The translations under genes and the position numbers were made by a program. Of a stretch of DNA of 64,000 bases, positions 8,687-16,690 are shown one piece after another. Source of the DNA: Saccharothrix sp. S26. Its GTDB lineage: Bacteria > Actinomycetota > Actinomycetes > Mycobacteriales > Pseudonocardiaceae. The stretch covers positions 1 through 64,000 of the forward strand of contig NZ_JAJUWT010000018.1 of the NCBI RefSeq assembly GCF_021390395.1. The letters run 5' to 3'. The notes beneath the pieces were generated by a model. That model ran no database searches. It had not been told where the DNA came from and was given only the letters and a program-made list of their open reading frames with translations. How positions within the stretch are numbered: position 1 is the first letter of the stretch; each line of letters opens with the position of its first letter.

Positions 8687-9916
8687 TCAGAGCCGGTCCT
8701 GCTGCGCCCACGTGACCGGCAGCTCGTGGACGCCGTAGATGTTCATGTCGGTCCTGAGCCTCACCTCGTCCGCCGCGACGGCGAGCCGCAACGTCGGGAA
8801 GCGGCGCAGCAGCCCGGCGAAGCCGGCGCGCAGCTCGATGCGGGCCAGTTGCTGGCCGAGGCACTGGTGCACGCCGTGGCCGAACGCCAGGTGGCCGCGG
8901 GCCGTGCGGCGGACGTCGAGCGCGTCGGGGTCGTCGAAGCGCCGGGGGTCGCGGTTGGCCGCCAGCAGGGACACCACGACGGTCGAGCCCTTGGTGATCG
9001 TCTCGCCGCCGAGCTCGATGTCCTCGGTGGCGTAGCGGTAGAAGATGTCGGCGACGGACAGGTAGCGCATGAGCTCCTCGACGGCACCGGGCACCAGGTC
9101 CGGCTCGGCGCGCAACGCGGCCAACTGGTCGGGGTGCTCCAAGAGCGCGAAGGTGCCCAGCGACAACATGTTCGCGGAGGTCTCGTGGCCCGCCAGCAGC
9201 AGCAGGAACGCGATGCCGGTCAGCTCCTCGACGGTGAGCTCGTCGTGGCGGGCCAGGTCCGACAGCAGGTCCTCGCCGGGCTCGGCCCGCTTGCGCGTGA
9301 CCAGCCCGGCCAGGTAGCCGGTCAGGCCGGTGAACGCGGCCATCTTCTCGTCGAGCGCGACGTCCTTCTCCATGAACTTCGCGGAGTCGGCCTGGAAGTC
9401 GGCGCGGTCCTCGTACGGCACGCCGAGCAGTTCGCAGATCACCAGTGACGGCACCGGCAGCGCGAACTCCGCGACCAGGTCGACCGGCGGGGTCAGCCGC
9501 GCCATCGCGTCGAGCTGCCGTTCGGCGATGTCGGCGATGCGCTCTTCGAGCTGCTTCATGCGCTTGACGGTGAAGGCGCCGGTGAGCATCCGCCGCAGCC
9601 GGGTGTGGTCCGGTGGGTCCATGCTGATGAACAGGCCGGGCACCTGCGGGGACGGTTCGGTGGCCACGGGCATGCCCGGCACCTCGTAGGGCACGTGCAC
9701 GACCCCGAGGTCCTGGCGCGAGCTGAACCGGGTGTCGGCCATGAGCAGGCGGACCTCGTCGTAACCGGTGACGAGCCAGCCCTCGTGGCCGTCGGGGAAC
9801 ACCATCGGGCTGACCGGGCGGGTCTCGCGCAGCCGGGTGATCCGGCTGGGCGGGTCGAACGGGCCCGCGTCGCGGTCCATCGGGAGGCCGTGCGGGATGG
9901 GGGCCGTGTCGCTCAT
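8687..9916 (-). CDS. cytochrome P450
   Basis: Soluble class I bacterial P450 of 409 residues. The I-helix oxygen-activation motif LLLLAGHETSANML is near 245, the K-helix E-x-x-R as EELMR near 290, and the haem-thiolate loop FGHGVHQCLGQQLAR near 350 with the cysteine ligand. The start at 9916 has a GGAAGGA ribosome site eight bases upstream. It has its own SARP-type operator and precedes the exporter operon on the same strand with an 87-bp gap that carries the second operator. Likely role is oxidation of a natural product or xenobiotic; the subfamily resembles CYP105/107-type enzymes, but I cannot assign it. No ferredoxin gene is adjacent. Confidence 0.93.
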   Translation of the reverse strand: MSDTAPIPHGLPMDRDAGPFDPPSRITRLRETRPVSPMVFPDGHEGWLVTGYDEVRLLMADTRFSSRQDLGVVHVPYEVPGMPVATEPSPQVPGLFISMDPPDHTRLRRMLTGAFTVKRMKQLEERIADIAERQLDAMARLTPPVDLVAEFALPVPSLVICELLGVPYEDRADFQADSAKFMEKDVALDEKMAAFTGLTGYLAGLVTRKRAEPGEDLLSDLARHDELTVEELTGIAFLLLLAGHETSANMLSLGTFALLEHPDQLAALRAEPDLVPGAVEELMRYLSVADIFYRYATEDIELGGETITKGSTVVVSLLAANRDPRRFDDPDALDVRRTARGHLAFGHGVHQCLGQQLARIELRAGFAGLLRRFPTLRLAVAADEVRLRTDMNIYGVHELPVTWAQQDRL

Positions 9917-9973
9917 CGGGTGTCCTTCCGTGGCGGTTGTCGTCACCACGGTCGCCGCCGACCCGGACATGCC

Positions 9974-10002
9974 GCTGACACCGCCCTGACACGGCCCTGA
10001 CA
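9974..10002 (-). promoter_or_regulatory. SARP operator: three heptamers, 11-bp period (P450 gene)
   Basis: Reverse-strand TGTCAGG (10002-9996), TGTCAGG (9991-9985) and TGTCAGC (9980-9974) recur at exactly 11 bp, 57 bp before the P450 start. Linkers GCCG and GCGG resemble GTCG and GCGG in the exporter operator, so both sites probably answer to one regulator. Confidence 0.82.
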
Positions 10003-10015
10003 CGGCACGGCGAAA

Positions 10016-10052
10016 GCCGGCCCGGCGCCAGTACCGCTGGCGCCGGGCCGGC
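10016..10052 (-). terminator. strong hairpin after LPMO gene
   Basis: GCCGGCCCGGCGCCAG and its exact complement form a perfect 16-bp stem with a TACCG loop, 38 bp past the LPMO stop. It also insulates the downstream P450 promoter. Confidence 0.8.
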
Positions 10053-10089
10053 ACTCTCACGTGCGGACTCCCGGTGGACGGGCTCGCCG

Positions 10090-10752
10090 TCAGCCGAAGT
10101 TCACGTCACTGCACCACATGTAGGTCTGGTCGAGGTGCGAGGCCTGCCAGATCGTGAACACGACGTGGTGACCCCGGTACGCGCCGGAGGTCTGGACGTT
10201 GAACGTGATGTCCTTGGCCGGCGCGAACCGCCCGGTCTGCGTCACGAGGTCGAGGTTGCCCCAGCCGAGGCGCTGGGTCTTCGGGTCGAACCCGTTCTTG
10301 CTGACGTAGACGCGGAAGTAGTCGGCGCCGTGGCTGGCCTGGTCGTACAGGTGCATGGAGAAGCTGGCGCCGACGTTGGTCATCCGCCACGAGCCCGGGG
10401 TGTTGAGGGCGTTGTTGCGGGCCAGGGCGTTGCTGCAGAGCTGGCCGTCGGGCGTCGTGCCCTGGAAGTTGCCGCGAAGACCGTCCCGCAGCGCGCTCAT
10501 CCAGTTCCACATGGTGTCGGCGTTGGCCTGGAACGCCTGGTAGCACATGGGGTCCTGCTGCTGCATGGCCGGGTTGGTGTGCTGGCTGCCCCAGGACTGC
10601 CAACACTGGTACGCGCGGGTGGCGGGACCGACGATCGTCCCGTGCGCCGAGGCGGTCGGCGTCGCGATGAACGTGCACGCCAGCAGACCGATGACCGCTG
10701 CGATGATGCCCCGCCGTCTGGTGACGGACCCGGAAGTACCACGGATACGCAT
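10090..10752 (-). CDS. AA10 lytic polysaccharide monooxygenase, single domain
   Basis: Secreted copper enzyme that oxidatively cleaves crystalline chitin or cellulose. The precursor is 220 residues with a signal peptide ending TPTASA; cleavage there exposes His37 as the mature N-terminal residue (HGTIVGPATRAYQCW), the first half of the copper histidine brace. The second bracing His is in GAYRGHHVVFTIWQASH near residue 185. There is no carbohydrate-binding module. ATG 10752 has a GGAGG ribosome site and avoids an unlikely longer N-terminus. A perfect CebR box lies upstream, so cellulose rather than chitin is the likelier inducing context; substrate is inferred. Confidence 0.92.
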   Translation of the reverse strand: MRIRGTSGSVTRRRGIIAAVIGLLACTFIATPTASAHGTIVGPATRAYQCWQSWGSQHTNPAMQQQDPMCYQAFQANADTMWNWMSALRDGLRGNFQGTTPDGQLCSNALARNNALNTPGSWRMTNVGASFSMHLYDQASHGADYFRVYVSKNGFDPKTQRLGWGNLDLVTQTGRFAPAKDITFNVQTSGAYRGHHVVFTIWQASHLDQTYMWCSDVNFG

Positions 10753-10802
10753 CGATGGGCCTCCATATCTCCGGATAGGTGTGAGCGGCGGTGTGATCAA
10801 TA

Positions 10803-10816
10803 TGGGAGCGCTCCCA
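10803..10816. promoter_or_regulatory. CebR box
   Basis: TGGGAGCGCTCCCA is a perfect 14-bp palindrome identical to the known Streptomyces CebR operator, through which cello-oligosaccharides derepress cellulolytic genes. It lies 50 bp upstream of the LPMO start codon. Confidence 0.85.
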
Positions 10817-10981
10817 GAACGGTCAGCCTATCGGTCACTCAACGAAACTTCAACGAAACATTGAGTAGCGGTCGCGGCCACCCGAACGGCCTAAAAAGGA
10901 TCTTTCCCCCACCGCTCCCCGCCGGGGCGAGCCGTGCCGACGACACGTGAACCCTTTCGCCGTGTCGGGGCCTCTCATGGG

Positions 10982-11653
10982 GTGAACGTGGTTGATCGCG
11001 GTTGGGCGAGTGAGCAGTTGATCCAGGCGGCGCAGGACGGTGACCCGGAGTCGCTGGTCGCGGTGGTGCACGGCGCGCACCCGCACGTGCGGCGGTTCGC
11101 CGAGAGCCTGTGCGCGTCACCGCAGGACGCCGAGGACGCGGCGCAGGAAGCGCTGATCATCCTGTACCGCAAGATCGGCTCCCTGCGCGCCACGGCGGCG
11201 CTCGCGTCCTGGATGTTCCGGATCGTGCGGCACGAGTACCTGCGCCGCGCCCGCCGCCTGCTCGACCACCACGACGAGGCCGGTCCCGCCCCGGCGGCGT
11301 CGGCCGAGGACGAGGCCCTCGAGCGCCTGGAAGCCGAACGCCTCGCCGAGGCGATCCGGGCGCTGCCCGACGACGTGCGCGTCCTCGCCGCCGTCCCCGA
11401 GGACCGGGCGACGGCGGCGAAGTGGAAGGAGAAGCACCGCATCCCGTTCCCCGTGCTCACCGGCCACCACGGGAGCCCGCACGACGTGGTCGGCTTGGGG
11501 AAGAAGGTCTTCGGCTCGATGCGGCAGTCCGGCAGCGTCCTCGTGGACCGCCAGGGCGTCGTCCGCCACGCCCACGGCGCCACCCTGCCCACGGGCAGCT
11601 ACGACAAGGCCGGGATCGCGGCGGCCGTCGCGGCCCTGCGCGCCCCGGCCTGA
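10982..11653 (+). CDS. chimera: ECF sigma region 2 joined to peroxiredoxin-like C-terminal half
   Basis: About 223 residues. The first half (to about 135) is an ECF sigma factor region 2: IQAAQDGDPESLVAVV, then DAEDAAQEALIILYRKIG and WMFRIVRHEYLRRARR. At the point where region 4 should begin (IRALPDDVRVL) the sequence turns into the second half of an AhpC/TSA thioredoxin-fold protein: KWKEKHRIPFPVL and SGSVLVDRQGVVRHAHG. Sigma region 4 and the N-terminal peroxidatic-cysteine half of the peroxiredoxin are both absent. The reading frame is intact and GC usage normal. It reads as a deletion fusion of two neighbouring genes; whether it functions is open. GTG 10982 or 10988 are equally possible starts. 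Confidence 0.7.
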   Translation: MNVVDRGWASEQLIQAAQDGDPESLVAVVHGAHPHVRRFAESLCASPQDAEDAAQEALIILYRKIGSLRATAALASWMFRIVRHEYLRRARRLLDHHDEAGPAPAASAEDEALERLEAERLAEAIRALPDDVRVLAAVPEDRATAAKWKEKHRIPFPVLTGHHGSPHDVVGLGKKVFGSMRQSGSVLVDRQGVVRHAHGATLPTGSYDKAGIAAAVAALRAPA

Positions 11654-11661
11654 CCGGCGAG

Positions 11662-11698
11662 GCCCTGGTGGACGTCACGGCGTGACGCCCACCAGGGC
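11662..11698. terminator. bidirectional terminator
   Basis: GCCCTGGTGG pairs with CCACCAGGGC, and inside it GTCACG pairs with CGTGAC. It lies between the stops of two convergent genes (11653 and 11701). Confidence 0.75.
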
Positions 11699-11700
11699 GC

Positions 11701-13233
11701 TCAGCGGCCCTCCAGCACCGCGACCCGCTCGTCGGCGGCCACCGGCCGGGCCTTGCGCAGCGCGGTCATGCCGACCACCGCGAACACGACCACGACCACC
11801 GCGCCGATGCCCGCCACGGTGTGCAGCCCGGCGGCGAAGGCGTCCCGCGCGGTGACCAGGACGGCGTCCGCGAGCGGGCCGGGGAGCGTGCCCGCCGCCT
11901 GCGCCGCGCCGGCCATGCTGTCCGACGCCAGGGCGGCCGCGTCGGCGGGCACCCCAGCCGGAACGGACACCTCGTCGCGGTAGACCGCCGTGCCGATGCT
12001 GCCGAACACCGCGATGCCCATGGCGATGCCGAACTCGCCGCTCGTCTCCGACATCGCCGACGCGGCGCCGGCCTTGCGCGGCGGCACCGAGCTCACCACC
12101 ATCTCGGTGCACAGCACGCCCTGCGGGCCCATGCCGAAGCTCGCGATCGACATGCCCGCCACCACGAACGCCACCCCGCCCGCGCCGGTGGCCTGCGTGA
12201 ACAGCACGATTCCGCCCGCCGCGACGAGCATCCCGAACCCGAGCACGAACTCCGGCCGGAACCGCCGCGCGAGCCGCGGCGCGATCAGCGAGCCGACCAC
12301 CACCGCGCCCGCCTGCGGCACCAGCCACAGCCCCGCCTGGGCCGCGGTGAACCCGGCGACCAACTGCAAGTACTGGCTGACGAGCAGGAACACCCCGCCC
12401 ATGGTGAGCGCGCCGACCAGCATGATGCTCACCGCCGCGCTGAACGCCCGCACCCGGAACAGCCGCAGGTCCAGCATCGGGTCGGCCAGGCCGCGCTGGC
12501 GGCGGACGAACACCACGCCGACCGCCACGCCCGCGACGAGCACCACCGCGTTGAGCAGTGACACGCCGTCCTTCGCGGTCTCCTTGAGGGCGTAGACGAT
12601 CGGCAGGATCGCGCCCAGCGACAACGCCACGCTCGCCGGGTCGAGCCGCCCGGCGGCCGCGTCGCGGTACTCCGGCAGCAGCTTCGGCGCGGTGGCCAGC
12701 AGCAGGACCATCACCGGCACGGCCATCAGGAACACCGAGCCCCACCAGAAGCGCTCCAGCAGCACGCCGCCGACCACCGGCCCGACCACCATGCCGCCCA
12801 TGAAGCAGCTCATCCACACCGCGATCGCGGTCCCGCGCTGCCTGGTGTCCTGGAACATGTTGCTGATCAGCGCCAACGTCGACGGCATCAACGTCGCCCC
12901 GGCGACCCCGAGCGCCGCTCGCGCCGCGATCAGCATCTCCGGGCTGGTGCTGAACGCCGCCACGACCGACGCCGCGGCGAAGGCCGCCCCACCGGCCATG
13001 AGCAGCTTCCGCCGCCCGATCCGGTCACCCAGCGTGCCCATCGTGACCAGGAAACCCGCGATCATGAACCCGTAGACGTCGATGATCCACAGCAGTTGGG
13101 AGCTGCTCGGCCGCAGGTCCGCGGCCAGGTGCGGGACCGCCAGGTGCAGCACGCTCATGTCCAGCGACAACAGCAGCGTCGGCAACGCCAGCACCGCCAG
13201 CCCCCACCACTCGCGTCGTCCTGCCCTCATCAT
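11701..13233 (-). CDS. MFS drug exporter, DHA2 / SmvA-QacA type, 14 helices
   Basis: Proton-coupled multidrug exporter of about 510 residues. About 14 hydrophobic segments can be counted; motif A GTLGDRIGRRKLLM follows helix 2, and antiporter motif C appears as MGGMVVGPVVGGVLLE in helix 5, with the DHA2-typical SLDMSVLHLAVPHLAADL in helix 1. Two adjacent ATGs (13233 and 13230) follow GGGAGA; either may be used. No regulator gene is adjacent. Substrates of this family are usually cationic or amphipathic drugs; the true one is unknown. Confidence 0.88.
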   Translation of the reverse strand: MMRAGRREWWGLAVLALPTLLLSLDMSVLHLAVPHLAADLRPSSSQLLWIIDVYGFMIAGFLVTMGTLGDRIGRRKLLMAGGAAFAAASVVAAFSTSPEMLIAARAALGVAGATLMPSTLALISNMFQDTRQRGTAIAVWMSCFMGGMVVGPVVGGVLLERFWWGSVFLMAVPVMVLLLATAPKLLPEYRDAAAGRLDPASVALSLGAILPIVYALKETAKDGVSLLNAVVLVAGVAVGVVFVRRQRGLADPMLDLRLFRVRAFSAAVSIMLVGALTMGGVFLLVSQYLQLVAGFTAAQAGLWLVPQAGAVVVGSLIAPRLARRFRPEFVLGFGMLVAAGGIVLFTQATGAGGVAFVVAGMSIASFGMGPQGVLCTEMVVSSVPPRKAGAASAMSETSGEFGIAMGIAVFGSIGTAVYRDEVSVPAGVPADAAALASDSMAGAAQAAGTLPGPLADAVLVTARDAFAAGLHTVAGIGAVVVVVFAVVGMTALRKARPVAADERVAVLEGR

Positions 13234-13392
13234 CGTCTCCCGGTGTCTCGGTCGGCTCCCGTCACCTTTGCGTCGAACGGCGACGGCCCGGATCGACATC
13301 GCGAGCCGAAAAAGACCGAGAAACTTCCGACGAGCACGCTGAGCGGTTGCTGATCACGCCGGCGGAGGTGCCCGGAAGCCGCGACCCGGGCG

Positions 13393-13695
13393 TCAACCCT
13401 CCTGCTCCCCCACCGCCTCCAGGCCGCTGGTGCCCACCGAGCCGATGAGGTTGGCCGGGTTGAAGCTGAACTCCACGGGCTTCTCGTACCGCAACGTGCC
13501 GATCACCTCGGCCAACCGGCTCACGGCGAAGTTGATGATGGGCGGCGACGCAGCGGCGTTCGGCGGCAGGGCGACGTCGTCGGCGTAGAAGGTGACGGTG
13601 CCCACGTGCTTCTTGTTCACGTCGAAGCAGTTGATCTGCGCCGCGTACGGGTGGTGGCTGAAGTGGGTGACGGTGTACGTCTCGATGGCGACCAT
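13393..13695 (-). CDS. small hypothetical protein
   Basis: A 100-residue soluble protein that I do not recognise: MVAIETYTVTHFSHHPYAAQ, a lone Cys at 23, no signal peptide or membrane segment. Alternating beta-like stretches (HVGTVTFYADD, AEVIGTLRYEKPVEFSF) suggest a small beta-rich fold. It lies 160 bp upstream of the MFS gene on the same strand, but its start has no good ribosome site. Coding is supported by intact frame and amino acid make-up. Confidence 0.6.
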   Translation of the reverse strand: MVAIETYTVTHFSHHPYAAQINCFDVNKKHVGTVTFYADDVALPPNAAASPPIINFAVSRLAEVIGTLRYEKPVEFSFNPANLIGSVGTSGLEAVGEQEG

Positions 13696-14092
13696 GCCGC
13701 CAAGCTAGGTTCGCGCCGCCACACGGGTCGAGACGCCCGCGGTCCGGCGGAGGGGCAGCGAGGAACGCCCGAACGGGCAGGTGGATGACGTCCACCTGCC
13801 CGGACCGGCTGCTCCGGGCGCTGCCGGCGCGGGTCGTCGGCGGGCCGCGGGCTCGACGGGGCGGGCGCGGCACGTCCACCGACCGCACGGCCACCAGCAG
13901 GAGCACCGCGCCGCCGTTGTGGCGGGTGCGGTCGAACGCCGACCAGATGTGCAGCAGGGTGCCGGGCATTCCAGCAGGTCCGTCACGGCCACCCGGCGAT
14001 GATCAGGTCGGACAGGGCGGTCCTGGTACGCTCGCCGCGATGATGAACACTTCGAGCAGATCGGAGGTTCCGTTCGCCCAAGGTGAGTGCTG
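13696..14092. other. non-coding region with one strong inverted repeat
   Basis: A 397-bp gap between divergent genes. It contains CGGGCAGGTGGA (13774-13785), a TGACG loop and the exact complement (13791-13802), a 12-bp stem. A reverse-strand reading from 13969 (MPGTLLHIWSAFDRTRHNGG) looks protein-like for about 30 residues and then loses sense; it may be a gene remnant. Confidence 0.4.
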
Positions 14093-15406
14093 ATGCCCAC
14101 CGCGAACGAGAACTCCCACCTCCACTCCTGGGCACGTGTGCGCCAGTTCGCCGTGCCACCGTCGATGATCGACCGAGCGACCGCCCGCCGCACGACGGGC
14201 GACTGGGCCGGGGCCTGTGCCGCGGCACGCGTCGACGTGGACCTCGACCTGCGAGCCGTGGTTCGCACCCGCGGTCGGCAGTTCGCCCAACGGCTCCGGG
14301 CCGACCTCCGCCACCTGGCCCCCGACCTGCTCCGCTGGCACTTCCCCAGGATCGGTCCCGACGGCCTGCTCAGGCCGGGGCTCACGGTCTCGCTGGCCCG
14401 GTACCCACCGGCGGCCGGCGGTGCCGTGACGCACCTCGTGGCGCGGACGCCGCCGGCGTGGGCGAGCGCCGGCCAGCGGATCAGCCTCGCGTTGTGGGAT
14501 CCGTCCCGGCCCGAGCGCGGCCCGCACCCCCATCCCCGGCCACACCGGCGGTTCCGCTTCGACCTGCACCGACACCTGTGGGACGCGCGCCGCGCGGGTG
14601 AGCTGTGGGAGCGGTCCGGGGCCGGGCACCCACCCGCGGACGGTGATCCGATCGGGCCGGTGGCGCGGCACCAGTGGGCGGCGGAAGCGGCGCTGTTGCT
14701 GCGCGCGGACGGATGCGCGGACGGCGTCGTCACCGTGCGGCTGACCAGGACGCACCGGTTGCTGCTGCACCAGGACGGCTCGACCGCGGTGCCCTCCGCG
14801 CGGGACTGCGACCGGACCCGGCCGGTGCTGCCGGACGCGGCGACCTGGGTGCCGCCCGACCTGGAGTTGTTGCGCGCCGGGCTGATCGACGCCGACCGGC
14901 TGCACCCGCTGGTCGCGTCGGCGCTCCTGCCGGACCACCGACCCCGTGCGTCGCGGGGCCCGGACCGCACGGGGACCGCACGTCTGGTCGAGTGCCGCGG
15001 CGCAACGCACCGGATCGGCCTGGTGGACGGGGTGCTCGTCCCGCTCGACCACGACCCCGACGAGATCCGCCGGGAAGAGCTGCTGATGACGTTGGGCGGC
15101 ACCGGACTGCCGTGCCTGCAAGTGATCGACGACGCCCACCGCCACCCGGAGTCCCTTGTGGACATCCGCGCCCGCCTGGACCACGGTGACGCGGCCGGCG
15201 CCCTCGACGTCGTCGAAGCCCTCCTCGGGCCGGGGGCGGCACTGCGCGACGGTCCGTTGCGCGACGAGCTCGAGACGGCGCTGCGCCGACGCGTCACGCA
15301 CGGGCTGTTCCGGGCCGGGCTCGTCGGGCTGGGCCCGGAACCGGCGGCCCCCGAACCAGGACGACGTCAGCTCCGGGCGCACCCGCGCCACGCGACCTCC
15401 CGCTGA
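14093..15406 (+). CDS. unknown protein, first gene of MoxR-VWA operon
   Basis: A 437-residue Arg/Leu-rich soluble protein I cannot assign. Near the N-terminus is ARRTTGDWAGACAAARVDVD, then DLRAVVRTRGRQFAQRLR and a His/Pro-rich middle (PHPHPRPHRRFRFDLHRHLW). The C-terminal part has LLMTLGGTGLPCLQVIDDAH. ATG 14093 follows AGGTGAG. It lies 60 bp upstream of a MoxR ATPase, itself overlapping the VWA gene, so the three are probably one transcript. Its placement suggests an adaptor or client protein for the ATPase/VWA pair; this is inference from order alone. Confidence 0.72.
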   Translation: MPTANENSHLHSWARVRQFAVPPSMIDRATARRTTGDWAGACAAARVDVDLDLRAVVRTRGRQFAQRLRADLRHLAPDLLRWHFPRIGPDGLLRPGLTVSLARYPPAAGGAVTHLVARTPPAWASAGQRISLALWDPSRPERGPHPHPRPHRRFRFDLHRHLWDARRAGELWERSGAGHPPADGDPIGPVARHQWAAEAALLLRADGCADGVVTVRLTRTHRLLLHQDGSTAVPSARDCDRTRPVLPDAATWVPPDLELLRAGLIDADRLHPLVASALLPDHRPRASRGPDRTGTARLVECRGATHRIGLVDGVLVPLDHDPDEIRREELLMTLGGTGLPCLQVIDDAHRHPESLVDIRARLDHGDAAGALDVVEALLGPGAALRDGPLRDELETALRRRVTHGLFRAGLVGLGPEPAAPEPGRRQLRAHPRHATSR

Positions 15407-15466
15407 CCGCACCACCTCACCCCCTCCCGCGGCCGACGCACGGCCTGACCCCAAGGTGACCAGAAC

Positions 15467-16690
15467 ATGCCTCTTGCGCTGAACAACGCCGCCGCGACGG
15501 CTCCCGTCCGACCGATGGACGCCGCCGCCGACCTGCTCGCCCTGCTCCGGGACACGACCACCGAACCGCGTGCCGACACGCAGCTGGAAGCCTTGACGCT
15601 GGCCGTGTCCGCCGACCTGCCGGTGCTGCTGTGGGGCGAGCCGGGGATCGGCAAGACCGCCGCCCTCACCCAGCTCGCCGACGCCCTCGACCTGCCGCTG
15701 ACGACGGTGATCGCCAGCGTGCACGAGCCCTCCGACTTCGCCGGTCTGCCGGTGGTCGGCGACGACCCGGCGGTGCAGGGCGTGCCGATGGCCCCGCCGG
15801 ACTGGGCCGTGCGCCTGGTCCGGGCGGGTCGCGGGCTGCTGTTCCTCGACGAGCTGTCCACCGCGCCGCCCGCCGTCCAGGCCGCGCTGCTGCGGGTCGT
15901 GCTGGAACGCCGGATCGGGGCGCTGCACCTGCCGCCCGGTGTGCGCATCGTGGCCGCCGCGAACCCGCGATCCTCCGCCGCCGACGGCTGGGAGCTGAGC
16001 CCGCCGCTGGCCAACCGCTTCGTCCACCTCCAGTGGACCTACGACCACGACGTCGTGGTGCGCGGGCTGGGCGGGACGTGGCCGAGGGCGACGCTGCCGC
16101 ACCTCGACCCGGGACGCCTGCACGACGCCGTGGCGTTCGCCCGCCGGGCCGTGTGCGACCTGCTGGCCGCGCGACCCCGGCTCGTGCACCAACTGCCGAA
16201 GAGCGAAGCCGGCCGCGGCGGGCCGTGGCCCTCACCGCGCAGCTGGGACATGGCGCTGCGCCTGGTCGCCTTCGCCACGGCGGCGGACGCGTCCCGGGAG
16301 GTGCTGTCGATGCTGGTGCGCGGCACCGTCGGGGACGGTCCGGGCCTGGAGCTGCTGGCGAGCCTGGACCGGATGGACCTGCCCGATCCCGAGGCGTTGC
16401 TGGCGGACCCGGCGGCGGCCGTCCTGCCCGAGCGCGGCGACCTGCGCCAGACCGTGCTCGACGGCGTGGTGGAGGCGGTGCGCCGGCGGCCGGAGCGGTC
16501 CCGCTGGGACGCGGCGTGGTCGTTGCTGGCGCGGGCGCTGGAGACCGGCGCGCCGGACCTGGTGGTCGTGCCGGCGGCCACGCTCGCCGCGATGCGCCGC
16601 GACGACTGGCAGGTGCCCGCGGCGATCGAACGGCTGGCCGGGGCGGTGTCGCTGTCGCGGCGCGCGGACCGTGCGGCGGTGGGCGCGTGA
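15467..16690 (+). CDS. MoxR-type AAA+ ATPase
   Basis: Cytoplasmic AAA+ ATPase of 407 residues. Walker A is GEPGIGKTAALTQL near 62, the MoxR substrate-pore region HEPSDFAGLPVVGD near 88, Walker B GLLFLDELSTAP near 123, sensor 1 RIVAAANP near 160 and an arginine finger region PLANRFVHLQW next to it. MoxR ATPases remodel or chaperone partner proteins together with a VWA-domain protein. The partner here is the next gene, whose GTG overlaps this stop (GTGA at 16687-16690). The start at 15467 follows AAGGTGA. Confidence 0.88.
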   Translation: MPLALNNAAATAPVRPMDAAADLLALLRDTTTEPRADTQLEALTLAVSADLPVLLWGEPGIGKTAALTQLADALDLPLTTVIASVHEPSDFAGLPVVGDDPAVQGVPMAPPDWAVRLVRAGRGLLFLDELSTAPPAVQAALLRVVLERRIGALHLPPGVRIVAAANPRSSAADGWELSPPLANRFVHLQWTYDHDVVVRGLGGTWPRATLPHLDPGRLHDAVAFARRAVCDLLAARPRLVHQLPKSEAGRGGPWPSPRSWDMALRLVAFATAADASREVLSMLVRGTVGDGPGLELLASLDRMDLPDPEALLADPAAAVLPERGDLRQTVLDGVVEAVRRRPERSRWDAAWSLLARALETGAPDLVVVPAATLAAMRRDDWQVPAAIERLAGAVSLSRRADRAAVGA

